Shown here in pieces: positions 10,913 to 20,987 of a stretch of 64,000 nucleotides of DNA. The first letter of the stretch is position 1, and every line of letters starts with the position of its first letter. The stretch is taken from assembly GCA_035771175.1 (NCBI GenBank), contig CM069605.1, positions 19,523,788 to 19,587,787 on the forward strand. Reading direction: 5' to 3'. Made by a program: the position numbers and the translations under genes. The DNA comes from Paratinospora sagittata. Its lineage: Eukaryota > Streptophyta > Magnoliopsida > Ranunculales > Menispermaceae. The notes under the pieces are model-generated. The model did not search any database, was not told the origin of the DNA, and worked only from the letters and a program-made list of their open reading frames with translations.

Positions 10913-11747
10913 GAGGAAGGTCGAGCACGGGATGGGAATGAGAAAAACAAGCAAAAGAACTTGTATTTCCATGAGAAATTGTAGGATAAAAGTGAAAAAG
11001 AAAATTGGTGAAAAGTTATGAAAAAATGCGGTTTTGATGAAGATTGGGTTGATTTTGATGTGTTTTTGGCTATGAAAATGATGGATTTGATGATTATGAT
11101 GAGTGGGAATGTGTTTGGAACAATCAAAATGAAAGGAAATGAGTTGAGAAATCAAGTGAGAGAGAAAGTGAGAAACGGCGAAAAAGAAAGAGGTAGAGAG
11201 AAATGACTCTTGGATTTGCGAGATTGTTCTGAATCAGTCTCAAGAAACGCCTTCCTCTTAAGAGGAGCGCTTTCCAGTGTTCTCTACAGAACACCTATCG
11301 GTGTTCATGCAGAGGACCACGTTCCTTTAGAACACGAAACACTTAATCACTATAATTTTTTTTATTTTCTTGATTTCCACTTTGATTAAACTGATGATTT
11401 ATGATAATTCAAGAAAGTTTTGGTCATTTCTAAGTGAACAATATACATATCAAATGATAAAAACATTATAATCAAATCATTCACATCAAAATAACGCACA
11501 CAAGTATATCAACAATTATTCATACAAGATTAACATTAATGAATCATGCATCATTAATAAAAATAATACATGCAAGATTATTAAGTTTAATACATCTACA
11601 ATTATCATAGATGATATATTCAAGTGAACATAAAATAAACATCATTAACAGATTCACATGAATACATTGGAAGTGATAGAATATATAATGTTTGACATGC
11701 ATACTTCCAACCAAATTGAGCAAATATCATAATATCAATTTTGTATC
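10913..11747 (-). mobile_element. Decayed LTR-like sequence, possibly 3' LTR of the minus copia element
   Basis: No credible gene is present. Read on the minus strand, an AT-rich segment (11345-11747) is followed by a zone of GAACGC/GGAGCGC-type dyads (11240-11340). The minus-strand LTR at 15912-18000 shows the same order of parts. With 14053-14570 on the other side of the solo LTR, this would be the second LTR of that element. The match is in arrangement and composition rather than clear identity, so the assignment is weak. Confidence 0.3.
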
Positions 11748-14047
11748 TGTCACGACCCACTATCAGTGACGTCATGACCGGCACGAAACCCCCGGGTATA
11801 TCCTCCCTCGATACACCCGGTGTCCCGTCAGGCTCATGTAAACAACCTAATTAACACAAATCCCATATCTAGCGTCCATCTAAAGACAAAAGTCAAGATA
11901 ATTACATCTCCCATAAATGACCAAAATAAAAGTCCATAAAGTTCAAATATACAAAACCATACATAACCATAAATACATCCCATCTATGTGTTAAGTATAT
12001 ACAATAGGTGTTATTAAGTACATAATTACCAAAATACAAAAATGTACTAATACACCTACATCACAAAAACACGGGGAGCACTCCGCAGCTAAGCCTTCCC
12101 CTTCCCCTTCCTCTCAGAACCTAAAATAATAAGAATGAGGAGTGAGCTACAACAAGCTCAGTGAATGTTTTCTACAAGTGACAATATTTATGCATTTAGA
12201 TAAAACATGGCAATATCATCAAAGCAATTTAAATAGCATGGTGATATACAAGATCATATACAGGCTAAATATAATGCATCATGTCATTACCCAAGACAAT
12301 GCATATCATTTTTCCAAGCATGCCATATGCAATCCTAGACACCTCTTGAGTAAGAAGCAATACAAGGGCCTGAGTTCGTGACATCCAGCGCCCGATTGAA
12401 TTTCCCTACTTGTATTCTATTAGGACTCTTAGGGTTGTGCAGCCCATACGATCACCCCACCAACACAAGTACCATGCCTAGGCGATCCTATCTATACACA
12501 AGCCATAAAACCCTCTGCAAGGTCCACAACTGGGGATCACCATCTAGCCCAATGGTTCCACTATAATTAATCATTCAAAACATTTTTATACTACAATGCC
12601 ACATATAGAAACCAAATGTAAAGAAACACTCAATTGATTGGCTAGACTAGCCAATCCCAAGCCAAATCACAATAAGCACTTGAGTGCCACCAATACACTT
12701 CTATGCACTTCAACCTTCAATTCGCTTAATTTGGACACTTTGATCACCAACAAACCCTGCACACACATAGGTTCATTCCACCATAAAAAATAGTCCAATT
12801 ACATGACTATTAATCATGATCTATGCCCCAATTCATTAGCCAACATTATATTCTAATATGGTTACACTATTGAGCTAGCCATTATAGCTCATTCAAGCCA
12901 TAAAACATCTAATTAGATCTTAAACAGTGTAAAGAATGTCTAAGGTTGATTCCATAATCCAACCTCCATTAATGCCATGCATTCTAACACAAATTGGGTT
13001 AATAGACAAATCCCATGCCAATTCAAATCAATTGGCATCAACTAGGAAAAAAGCCCCAATTTTGGGCAAGGTCCCAAAATTATGCCCTAAGCCAATTTAC
13101 ACTACTCCTAGGGTTTCCAACATGCATAAACATCAAATTAGACCATCATTCGCCTAGAATAGTCCATTTATCCATCATAGTTGAAATGCACAATCAAAGG
13201 AAAACCTCAAGTCCACAACCTAGCTCTAGGTCCAATACAAAGAACCCTACATATTTCTTGCTAGAAATTGGGGTTTTCATCATTAATGGGTTTCCAACAT
13301 CACCTAGAATCACATATATAACATGCAAGACCTAACTCAAACATGTGTTCTTCCACCACCCCCTTCAAATCCGAGATTTGAGTGTGGAAAACACTCCTTG
13401 GGTGTAGATCTTGGTCAAAGAAGGTTGTTTCTACAATTATCAAGCTCATAAGAGCACATGCAAACCAAACGCTAACCTGGAACAACACAAAACTGTGGTC
13501 CATAGCAAAAGATACACCATTCAAAAGCTTACAATCATCATTAAAGGTATTCTAAAGGAAGAAAATGGAGAAATTATACCTTGGAGCAAGATCTTGGGCG
13601 AAACTCCTTTGGAAAACCCTCTCTTCTCCTTCTCCCTCTTTATTCCTATTTTTCCCTTCAATTTGATTCAAATGAATGAAAAATGGGTGTTGGTTGCTTA
13701 AATACACGAGTTTGGGCCCACACACAAAAACTACCAATTTCTGTTTATCCCAGCATGGAGCGCGCTCCTTGGCCCATAGAGCGCGCTCCACCAGTTCCTG
13801 AGAAACTTTTTCTCTTGGCCTGGTTCATGGAGCGTGCTCCATCCCCCATGGAGAGCGCTCCTCCTCTCTGCCCAGATTTTCAACTATTTTTTGGGCAGGG
13901 GAGCGCATTTCTCACCTTATGGAGCAAACTCTTCTGCTCCAATTTATCATTTTTGACCCTTTTCGACATCAAACGAGGCTCCGATCATTCTGGGACTTTT
14001 CATACGCATTAGACAACTTAAAAGCATGCGGGAACACTCGCATTACA
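11748..14047 (-). mobile_element. Solo chromovirus (Tekay/Del-like) LTR, minus strand
   Basis: The segment begins TGTCACGACCC and ends CGCATTACA, so in its own direction it runs TG...CA. It is flanked by the perfect 5-bp duplication GTATC (11743-11747 and 14048-14052). It aligns by eye along its length with the LTRs of element B. Shared parts are the U5 end with TGACGTCA (11767-11774), the segment matching GAAAAGGGAAGGCTTG, the CACTGAGCTNGNTGTAGCTCAC segment, the GGCTAGACTTAGCC hairpin and the TATTTAAGCAACC promoter (complement at 13697-13704). U3 contains four dyads of the GGAGCGCGCTCC type (13757-13862). No internal region is present, so it is what LTR-LTR recombination leaves behind. Confidence 0.85.
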
Positions 14048-14052
14048 GTATC

Positions 14053-14594
14053 AATGCTCAATAACATAATTCAATATTAAATAAATTAATACATATAAAA
14101 GTTTGAAGCACATGATCCATTTAATATAAGTCAACTTTTTTCAATGTGAGCATATGATAATTAATTTTCAACAAGTTCACAAGATTACATAGCCTAATCA
14201 ATGAATGGAATATAGATCATTCAAAGTATGTTCAAAATGATTAATTTTAAGACATAGCCAATAAGATATGATAATCATTTTAATTAAGCCTAAGATATTA
14301 TCAAAATCATAGAAATCATACACTTAAGCATAGTATGACATGAAAAATCATCCAACTCAATCATCACTCAAACAAATATAAAACTCATCAATAGTGTGAT
14401 ATGTGCAATATGAGTGATATGATAAGTACCATGCTTGAATGAATATTAAATGCTTCAACAAAGACATATATCTTAATATACAATTAATTTATGCTTAAAA
14501 GGATATGTTTAAGCCATTTGTGAAATAACACAATAGAAATATTTGAATTTAAATAGAAGTGTTACCCACAAGTAAAGACCGATCATGAATAACT
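14053..14594. other. AT-rich stretch without a gene
   Basis: About 540 bases of AT-rich sequence without a credible ORF. It continues the sequence interrupted by the solo LTR on its left (target duplication GTATC) and may be U3 of the minus copia element's 3' LTR. There is no clear polypurine tract between it and the gag-like gene on its right. Confidence 0.4.
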
Positions 14595-15539
14595 TCAAGG
14601 AACCTCGAAACTTGCATTTTGCTCATCAACTGTGTTGCTCGAGTCCTTGCTGCACCCAAGGAGTTTCCAGATCCACATCTTCCATCTATGAACGTTTGGA
14701 AACCTTCGAATGTGTATTTGTACGTTAGGATCTTCGTCTTCATCAATTGAGGTGTAAATGAGTGAACCACTAGATATGGCACTTAATGATTGATCTTCCT
14801 CAACTTGTTCCTCTTCATCATGCTGAACATTTACCAAAGATGATGTTTCACTTTCATCCATTCTATCTCCGTCATCTTGGTTATCATCACTTGGCAGATT
14901 GGCAAGTATTTCTCTTCTTTCAGATGAATCATCACTCTCTTCAGAGGAGGTTTTGAGTCCGCTTAACACATTAAAAATTCTCTCAAAGCTATTGTTAAAC
15001 GGATCATCGAACATTTTAGTAAAGTTGACTTTGTATTTCCATTTGTCCGAAAAACCCTCTAAGAAATACTTAACCAACATCTGATGTGGATAGGTTATTC
15101 CATAACTTTGTAAATCACTTGCTAATTCCGTAAACCTATCAAGTCCCTCATCAACTGTTTCTTCATGTAAGAACTTGAAACTTTCAATCGATATTTTTAG
15201 CTTCACAATTCTTACTGCGGTTTCAAACTTGGCTTCGACAGATATCAATAGGTTACAAAACTCTTCCAAGGTGAAATCCCATGGATTAAACACTTCTACT
15301 ATGCTTATAAGTTTTTCATCCCATAATCTCGGAAGTTTGTCAGCAAAGCAGATGACGTTAATCCCACTAGGTATGTCTTGACCCAAACTTTTTAAATCTT
15401 CAAGAATTTGTCTCAATCGAGAACACACCTCTTCAATTGTTTCATCATCAGGAAATATGAAGTCTTCAAATCTTTTCTCTGCATCTTTGAGCCTTGATTT
15501 TTTATTATTAAGTGCCACACAGTGCACCAAATGAAGCAA
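14595..15539 (-). CDS. Copia gag-like protein with duplicated gag module
   Basis: An intact 314-residue ORF. Its body is two copies of the helical module of Ty1/copia Gag (UBN2-type). Residues 24-102 and 118-196 align over 79 positions without gaps, with 20 identities that include ET at 10-11, R18, DL at 25-26, G30, F42, W50 and K53. The C-terminal third (about 200-260) is very acidic and Ser-rich; no CCHC zinc knuckle, protease, integrase or RT follows. Upstream, after a frame break, 15651-15854 supplies the usual N-terminal gag segment. Gag would coat and package element RNA. With LTR and primer site on one side and no pol on the other, the element would be non-autonomous and depend on another copia's enzymes. 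ATG at 15539 is simply the first in frame; the real protein probably began upstream. Confidence 0.6.
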   Translation of the reverse strand: MLHLVHCVALNNKKSRLKDAEKRFEDFIFPDDETIEEVCSRLRQILEDLKSLGQDIPSGINVICFADKLPRLWDEKLISIVEVFNPWDFTLEEFCNLLISVEAKFETAVRIVKLKISIESFKFLHEETVDEGLDRFTELASDLQSYGITYPHQMLVKYFLEGFSDKWKYKVNFTKMFDDPFNNSFERIFNVLSGLKTSSEESDDSSERREILANLPSDDNQDDGDRMDESETSSLVNVQHDEEEQVEEDQSLSAISSGSLIYTSIDEDEDPNVQIHIRRFPNVHRWKMWIWKLLGCSKDSSNTVDEQNASFEVP

Positions 15540-15650
15540 TTCTCATGCTACTTTTGCGGTCTCACATTCACTAACTTGTTCTAACTCATTGTTCGGGAGA
15601 CTACAAAATAAAGCATACACCACTTTGAAATTTAGACGATACTCTTCTCT

Positions 15651-15854
15651 TTATTGGGTTGTCCATAGCCCACTTGGCTTGTTAAGAAGAGTATAGCCAT
15701 TTTCCACCATTTCCCTAAGATCAACATCTTGTGATCTCATAAATATTTTCATCAGAATCTTCCACTCATGAAAATTTTCTTTTCTAAACAATAGTGGTCT
15801 ACCGGTGTATTTACTATTGTGTATTATATAGCTAGTTGAGCATTGTTCTGCCAT
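15651..15854 (-). pseudogene. N-terminal segment of copia gag, frameshifted from the rest
   Basis: On the minus strand an ATG at 15854 starts MAEQCSTSY, followed by RPLLFRKENFHEWKILM, the classic start of copia Gag (PPLFDGxNYxxWKxxM). Then comes a segment matching xxxDxWExVENGY. The frame closes at 15651, and the related continuation is found in another frame from 15539, so at least one indel or stop separates the two parts. A longer frame is open back to 15935, but that reads through the primer site into the LTR. Start at 15854 is preferred because it lies 44 bases after the primer-binding site. Confidence 0.65.
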
Positions 15855-15897
15855 CTTACTCAAAGAAATTGTTAGATAACTTTGACTGCAAAAACCT

Positions 15898-15909
15898 GTT
15901 CTAATACCA
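15898..15909 (-). promoter_or_regulatory. Primer-binding site, minus copia element
   Basis: The minus strand reads TGGTATTAGAAC, two bases after the LTR end (...GGGCTAACA, AG). This differs from the initiator-Met type site TGGTATCAGAGC at two positions. It fixes the direction of the element and the end of its 5' LTR. Confidence 0.7.
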
Positions 15910-15911
15910 CT

Positions 15912-18000
15912 TGTTAGCCCAATATTGTAGTCCAAGAGGGGGTGAATTGGACTTGGCAGATTTTCGCATTACCTTTCGGTTAATATAATTAAACAAATAA
16001 AGTGCACAGTAGGTAACAATTAAAATAAACAAACGCAGGAAAGATAATTGGACACAAAGATTTAGAGTGGTTTGGTTCCCCTAGAACCTACGTCCACTAC
16101 CCAATCACCACAATCAAGATTTTCCAATACACTATTGGCTAGTAACTTACGAGAGTGACTAGAAGCCATTTATACTAACCAACATAAGGGCTTGGTTAGA
16201 AACCCACACATGCTAACCTACACAAGGGCTCGATTAGAAAGCCACACACTAACCAACACAAGGGCTTGGTTAGAAAGCCACACTCTAGCCTATATAAGGG
16301 TTTGGCTAGAAAACCACACTGTAACCAACTTACGGGCGTGGTTACGAGCAGTACAATATATGGTATAAATTCCAAGTTGACAAACACGTCAACGATACAT
16401 CAAGATTACAAAAGATATAGAGAAATGTTCTACAACACTCTCAACAATATTAAGCTTACAATCTTGAATGAGTAAAAATCACTATTCAAACCACAATGAT
16501 TTAAATGATGCGATGTGTTGAAATAGTTTTTCTCAAATGCAGTCGATTGAAATATATATGATATGAAATCGAGAATTGATTATGCACATGTAACAAGATA
16601 TTGACTTTAAGAATGATATGTTTAAGGCACAAGAATCAATATATAATGATGATCAAAACTTGATGATTCTAAAAGCGTAAATGATTAAGTTCAAGAATCA
16701 AACAAACCAAGTGTTGATCTATGAAATCGATTCAATATAGTATAACTTTAACTCATGAATCGGTACCACAAGATATTTATGAAACCACTAAACAAGATAC
16801 AATAATATGAAGATCAAAATAGGGTTTCACAAACAATACTCAAAACGAAATTAGTTTTCAAGATGTTAACATAAGAACAAAACTTATTTGCTCAAACAAA
16901 ATCACAAGAATCAAGTTAGAGAAATTTTACCCCACTTGGGTAAGGTTGAAGCTTAATAATTCTTCAAGTGTGATGTTGGATGAGAGATACCAGGTTCAAG
17001 AATGATCAAGACTCAACAAGATGTATAAATAACACTTAAAAACGTCTTCAACACTTGCTCAATGAAAACATACAAGTTTCACAAAGGTTTGAAAGATTTG
17101 GAAAACTTTTCAGAAGTATGAATCAATAGATCAAATATAGGTGCACTTTTGCTGTAAAAGAGGTTTAAAATCGCTTAAGAACTTTTTTTGGACTTGTAGA
17201 AATGCTAAGATGAAAAATGCACAAGTTCTTTTGTTTTTGCAAAAGTTGCTCTTCAAATGAGCAAAGTGTGATATTTATAGAAAAATACCACACCGAGGCA
17301 CAAGAACGCGTTCCTCAAAGAAGAAGCGCATTTTTGCTTTGAAATCTGAAAAATCTCAGGTTTTCCTCCAATCAAGGAGCGTGTTCCTTAATGTGTCCGT
17401 TGGACATAGGAGCGAGGTCCTTCATTAAGAACCACTGACTCTATAAACTTTCCTATTTTGCCCTTGACAACAGGTTCACGTTCCTTTTTCCTTGATAAAT
17501 AAATTTTGAGTCTCGAAAAAAATACTCAGGAGTGCGTTCCCTAGGAGAGGAACGCATTCCTTCACGGTGAAGTGAAAGAAACCCGATTTTTTTTATTATA
17601 ATGAGTTTAGGACATTGTCAAATACATAAACTAACTATAAAATATAATTTTTGACAAGATTAAAGTATAATTAACAAGGTTAAATACGTGTAAACCAATC
17701 TACTAAGCATATGATTGAGAAATTCAATACAATACATGTAAAACAATGAAACCATGCAAAGTTCGTAAATTTAATGCATGCTAATCTCTGATAAAAATAT
17801 GCATGATAAACAATTTTAACTATGTGATCGCATAATTATCAAACTAATGTGTGTGCATGCATGATAAATAATATAATAGTGTATATGCATGAGTATGATA
17901 AATTATATGCATGATTTTCGAAAAGATGCAAATCATATCGTGGTTGGAACATGTAAATGTTATTCTACAACACTAAGATTCTAAATAAGAAATACAACCA
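15912..18000 (-). mobile_element. 5' LTR of the minus-strand copia element
   Basis: The LTR begins (minus-strand end) with the complement of CCAATTCACCCCCTCTTGG...GGGCTAACA, typical for copia. Going upstream there is a set of 45-50 bp tandem repeats (16170-16350) containing CTAACCAACACAAGGGCTTGGTTAG-like stem-loops. Further on come a TATA-like box (complement TATAAATATC near 17270) and a zone of dyads such as GAACGCGTTC (17304-17313) up to 17580. The U3 start is AT-rich. The outer border is not certain: TGGTTGTATTTC at about 18000 is the best candidate. The ORF at 16196-16387 is only the repeat read in frame. Confidence 0.6.
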
Positions 18001-18189
18001 TGAAGCTCTTGAATCTTCGTACAATGTTGTTCCTTCCACATACTTTGACAGACTAGTTGGATCTATCTGATATAGCTAGTTAGCACTGAAACAACTACGT
18101 CAAAAAGATTAGTGATCGCAAGTATATTTTTTGTAATCATCAAAACAAAATCGGGTGAGAGTAGTTACATCAACAACTTTCACTAAATT
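18001..18189. other. Junction sequence without a gene
   Basis: About 190 bases between the copia LTR and the truncated chromovirus. They contain no ORF and may be the outermost U3 of the LTR. The minus strand has TTTTGATGATTACAAAA, which also occurs at 63584-63600, so the two places may share an origin. Confidence 0.3.
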
Positions 18190-19037
18190 AAAGCAAAAGT
18201 TCACTAAAGCCCCAGTCTTAGTGCTTCTAGAACCTGGAAAGGAATTGGTGATTTGCATTGATGCGTCATATTCAAGTTTGGGTTGTGTATTGATGCAGAA
18301 GGGTAGGGTGATTGCTTATGCATCTAGATAGTTGAAGGTGCATGAGAAAAACTACCCCATACATGATTTGGAGTTAACAACAATAATTTTTGCACTGATG
18401 TGGTGTAGGCATTACCTCTATAGGGAAAGGTTCACACTATATTCAGACTATAAAATTCTGAAATATTTGCTTGACCAGAGAGAATTGAATATGAGACAGT
18501 GTATATGGTTGGAATTCCTAAAGGATTATGAATTCACATTGGAGTATCATCCTGGAAAATCCAACGTTGTAGCTGATGCATTGAGCAGGAAATGGGTTAG
18601 GACTGGTGTGGTAGCTTGTCAGATGGCACATGAGTGACGCCTTTTGGAGAGAGTGACTATGATGAGTGTCCTCTCTATGGCTCTCCACGTGGATATTTGT
18701 GCTCAAATGCATATACAATTGACAGATTCTTATTTTCAAAAAATTAAGGATGTGCAGCAGCATGATCCTAATCTTAATATGTATGATTCTTTGGTTGATA
18801 GAAGCAGGCAAAGTAGATTGGCAGAAAGGTCCAGATGGTGTTTCGCATTATCAGGGGAGATTATGGGTACCTGTAGATAGAGAATTGAGAACGGAGTTAT
18901 TACAGAAGGCACACAGATCTCAGTATACCATTCATCTAGGATCTACCAAGATGTATCATGATATGAAAAGAGTTGTTTGGTGGCATGGAATGAAGAAGCG
19001 TATAGCTGAGTACGTGCAAAAATGTGGAGTGTGCCAG
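18190..19037 (+). pseudogene. Chromovirus G1 pol, RNase H to integrase zinc finger (left part)
   Basis: The translation follows element B's pol closely: [20 protein letters not shown] (RNase H), then YHPGKSNVVADALSRK, then the integrase N-terminal zinc-binding region with HRSQYTIH and CGVCQ. It breaks directly after CGVCQ, where Athila1 is inserted, and resumes at 44318. The 5' side (LTR, gag, protease, RT) is missing, cut by the copia LTR junction. Lesions: a stop at the ASR*LKV position (18330), a stop before RLLERVT (18636), and a frameshift near 18800. RNase H would degrade the RNA template and integrase would insert the cDNA, but this copy cannot make either. Confidence 0.85.
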
Positions 19038-20541
19038 TGATAACTTGAGTTTTAGTAGTTAGTTTGCAAGTTAATTTGATAGACTTTTAGGTGCATTTGT
19101 TTAGTTTTTAGATATTTTTGCATGCATTGCATCCTTAGTTGTTTTAGGTTCATTTAGGCTTTATCTTAGGCTTTTATGGGTTCTTATCATGAAAAAATGA
19201 CATTTATTACTTGTTAACATCATAGAAATCATATACTTTGGGTGCATTTCATTTTAGTTAATACTTTGATCAATTGCATAGAATTTATACCTTTTGTGCT
19301 TTGTTTTGTACGTAAATAAAGAGCCTAAAAGTGGGATGCAATGTGATTCAATGGGTGGCAAGACCATGTCAAAGAAAGGTGCAAAAGATGGACCAAAGAA
19401 CCAAGAGAAAAGCCAGAAAAAATGGCTAAGTCCACACAAAGAAGCAAGAGAAAAAACAAGGAAAGAAGCTCTCTAAGCACCGTGGTGCTCAAAGCGAAAA
19501 CTTTGAGATATATTGTGTGTAGTACTGCGACGCTCAGTTGTGAATTTTAACGCCAATTTGATTTTTTTGGCTATTTTTGTTTGCCCTTTTTTGTCTTGTC
19601 ACCACTTATGTATATAATCTCATTTTAGGGTTGTTTTAGAAATCATCTTTCATTCTAGTAGAATTAGAGAGCAATTATTTAGGGTTTGGGTTAGGAAAAG
19701 GAGGCAAGAAAAGAAGACAAGGAAGGAAGAGTTGCAGGTTCAAGCTTGAAGAAGAAGGGGTTTTCTCTACTTTTATTTCAATTAGAACTTGTGTTTTATG
19801 ATTTATTCTTTTACTCATGTATTTGAATATGAGCTAAACATTTGATCTAGAGGTTTAATTGATCTATGTTGATCTTATGGTTTGATTATTGATTGTATGT
19901 TCTTGATTGATTATGTGGGTTTATTTGGAATTTCCAACTCTTAATGCTTACAAATTGCTGGCCACATTTTAGATGACCTTAGATTTGATTCTATCACTTG
20001 AAAAAGGGGATATTGAATTGGATTGGGGAAATTGCAACCTAGGGTTATTGTATCTTGTTGGAAAACCTACAAAGCCCTTGGAAATCAATTAAAAATAGGT
20101 CCAAAATCTTAATGCATGTTTAATTCATTAGTTTATCACTTTGGAAAGGGAATTAATGTGTTGAGCATAGATAATTGAACTAGCACTTGGAAGAGAGGTT
20201 ATATTGAATTAGATCTATGATTTATAAATCCATGAATTAATCATTTACATGACATTTTGAAAACAATAATTGAAGACATAGTGATATTAAACCTCTAGAG
20301 TTTTTAATCATTGATTTTCTCTATTTTCTATCCAAATTACATCGTTTAGTTTTAATTGTTGCTTAATTTACCTTTAGTACTCAATTCATAAAATATTAAT
20401 CATCTAGATAAAATCTAGAGTTAGTATAATTTCGGGTATTAAAACATAGTTTTGTCAATCCTTGAGGACGATAATCTGGTATTCACCGGCATATATTATA
20501 CTTGATATTCGTACACTTGTGAATTGAAATATATCGCATCA
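19038..20541 (+). mobile_element. Athila1 5' LTR
   Basis: It runs from TGATAACTTGAGTTTTAG to ...ATATCGCATCA, 1504 bp. It contains AGCACCGTGGTGCT (19476-19489), a 6-bp stem with a two-base centre, in the position where the 3' LTR has AGCGCCGTGACGCT. The ORF in the first part is not a gene. The 3' end has the segment CCTTGAGGACGATAATCTGGTATTC, shared with other Athila LTRs here. Confidence 0.85.
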
Positions 20542-20546
20542 AGTTT

Positions 20547-20565
20547 TTGTCGTCGTTGCCAGGGA
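20547..20565 (+). promoter_or_regulatory. Athila1 primer-binding site
   Basis: TGTCGTCGTTGCCAGGGA stands five bases after the LTR. It is a mutated form of the Athila site TGGCGCCGTTGCCGGGGA, which is preserved better in Athila2 (57456-57473). Confidence 0.65.
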
Positions 20566-20689
20566 TTGACTTAATTCTATCATTTTAGTACCAATACCAA
20601 GTAACTCTAGTCTTAATCTAGAATTTTTACCTTTTCTTTGCTATTTTCTGATTTTTATTCTCTTTTCTTCTTAGATTGTGATTGGTTGA

Positions 20690-20987
20690 TGCAAAGGACT
20701 CGAATTGTTGAACTTGTGCCTCTTGACCCCGAAATTGAAAGAACTTTTGGGAGGTTGAGAAGAGACCAAAGAGTTGAAGAGCCAGCCATGGCAGAAGGGA
20801 ATGATCAGTTGCCATTGAGAGATTATTTCAAGCCTGTGGTGAACAACAATTTCTCAGGCATAGCATGACTACCCATCAATGCCAACAATCAAATGTCCTC
20901 ATTATTTGCACAGATGGCTAGTATGTTGCATCACATGGCAACTTTATCTGAGAAGGTTTCCACTCTACAAGGAAGCCCTTCATCTTC
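20690..20987 (+). pseudogene. Athila1 gag, N-terminal part with internal deletion
   Basis: ATG at 20690 opens MQRTRIVELVPLDPEIERTF, the standard N-terminus of Athila Gag, followed by LRDYFKPVV and PINANNQ. The next residues (SLFAQMASMLHHMATLSEKV) belong about 230 residues further on. The whole central gag domain (the part with FPFSLRDKA and LYEAWERYK in Athila2) is therefore missing, removed in or near the codons at 20885-20893. A stop also lies at 20866. The solo LTR then interrupts the gene at the TCTTC duplication. Confidence 0.75.

Noticed and set aside
12378..13791. Several ORFs in both strands at 12.4-13.8 kb
   Set aside because: All lie in the minus-strand solo LTR (target duplication GTATC on both sides) and none is conserved in the other LTRs of the family.
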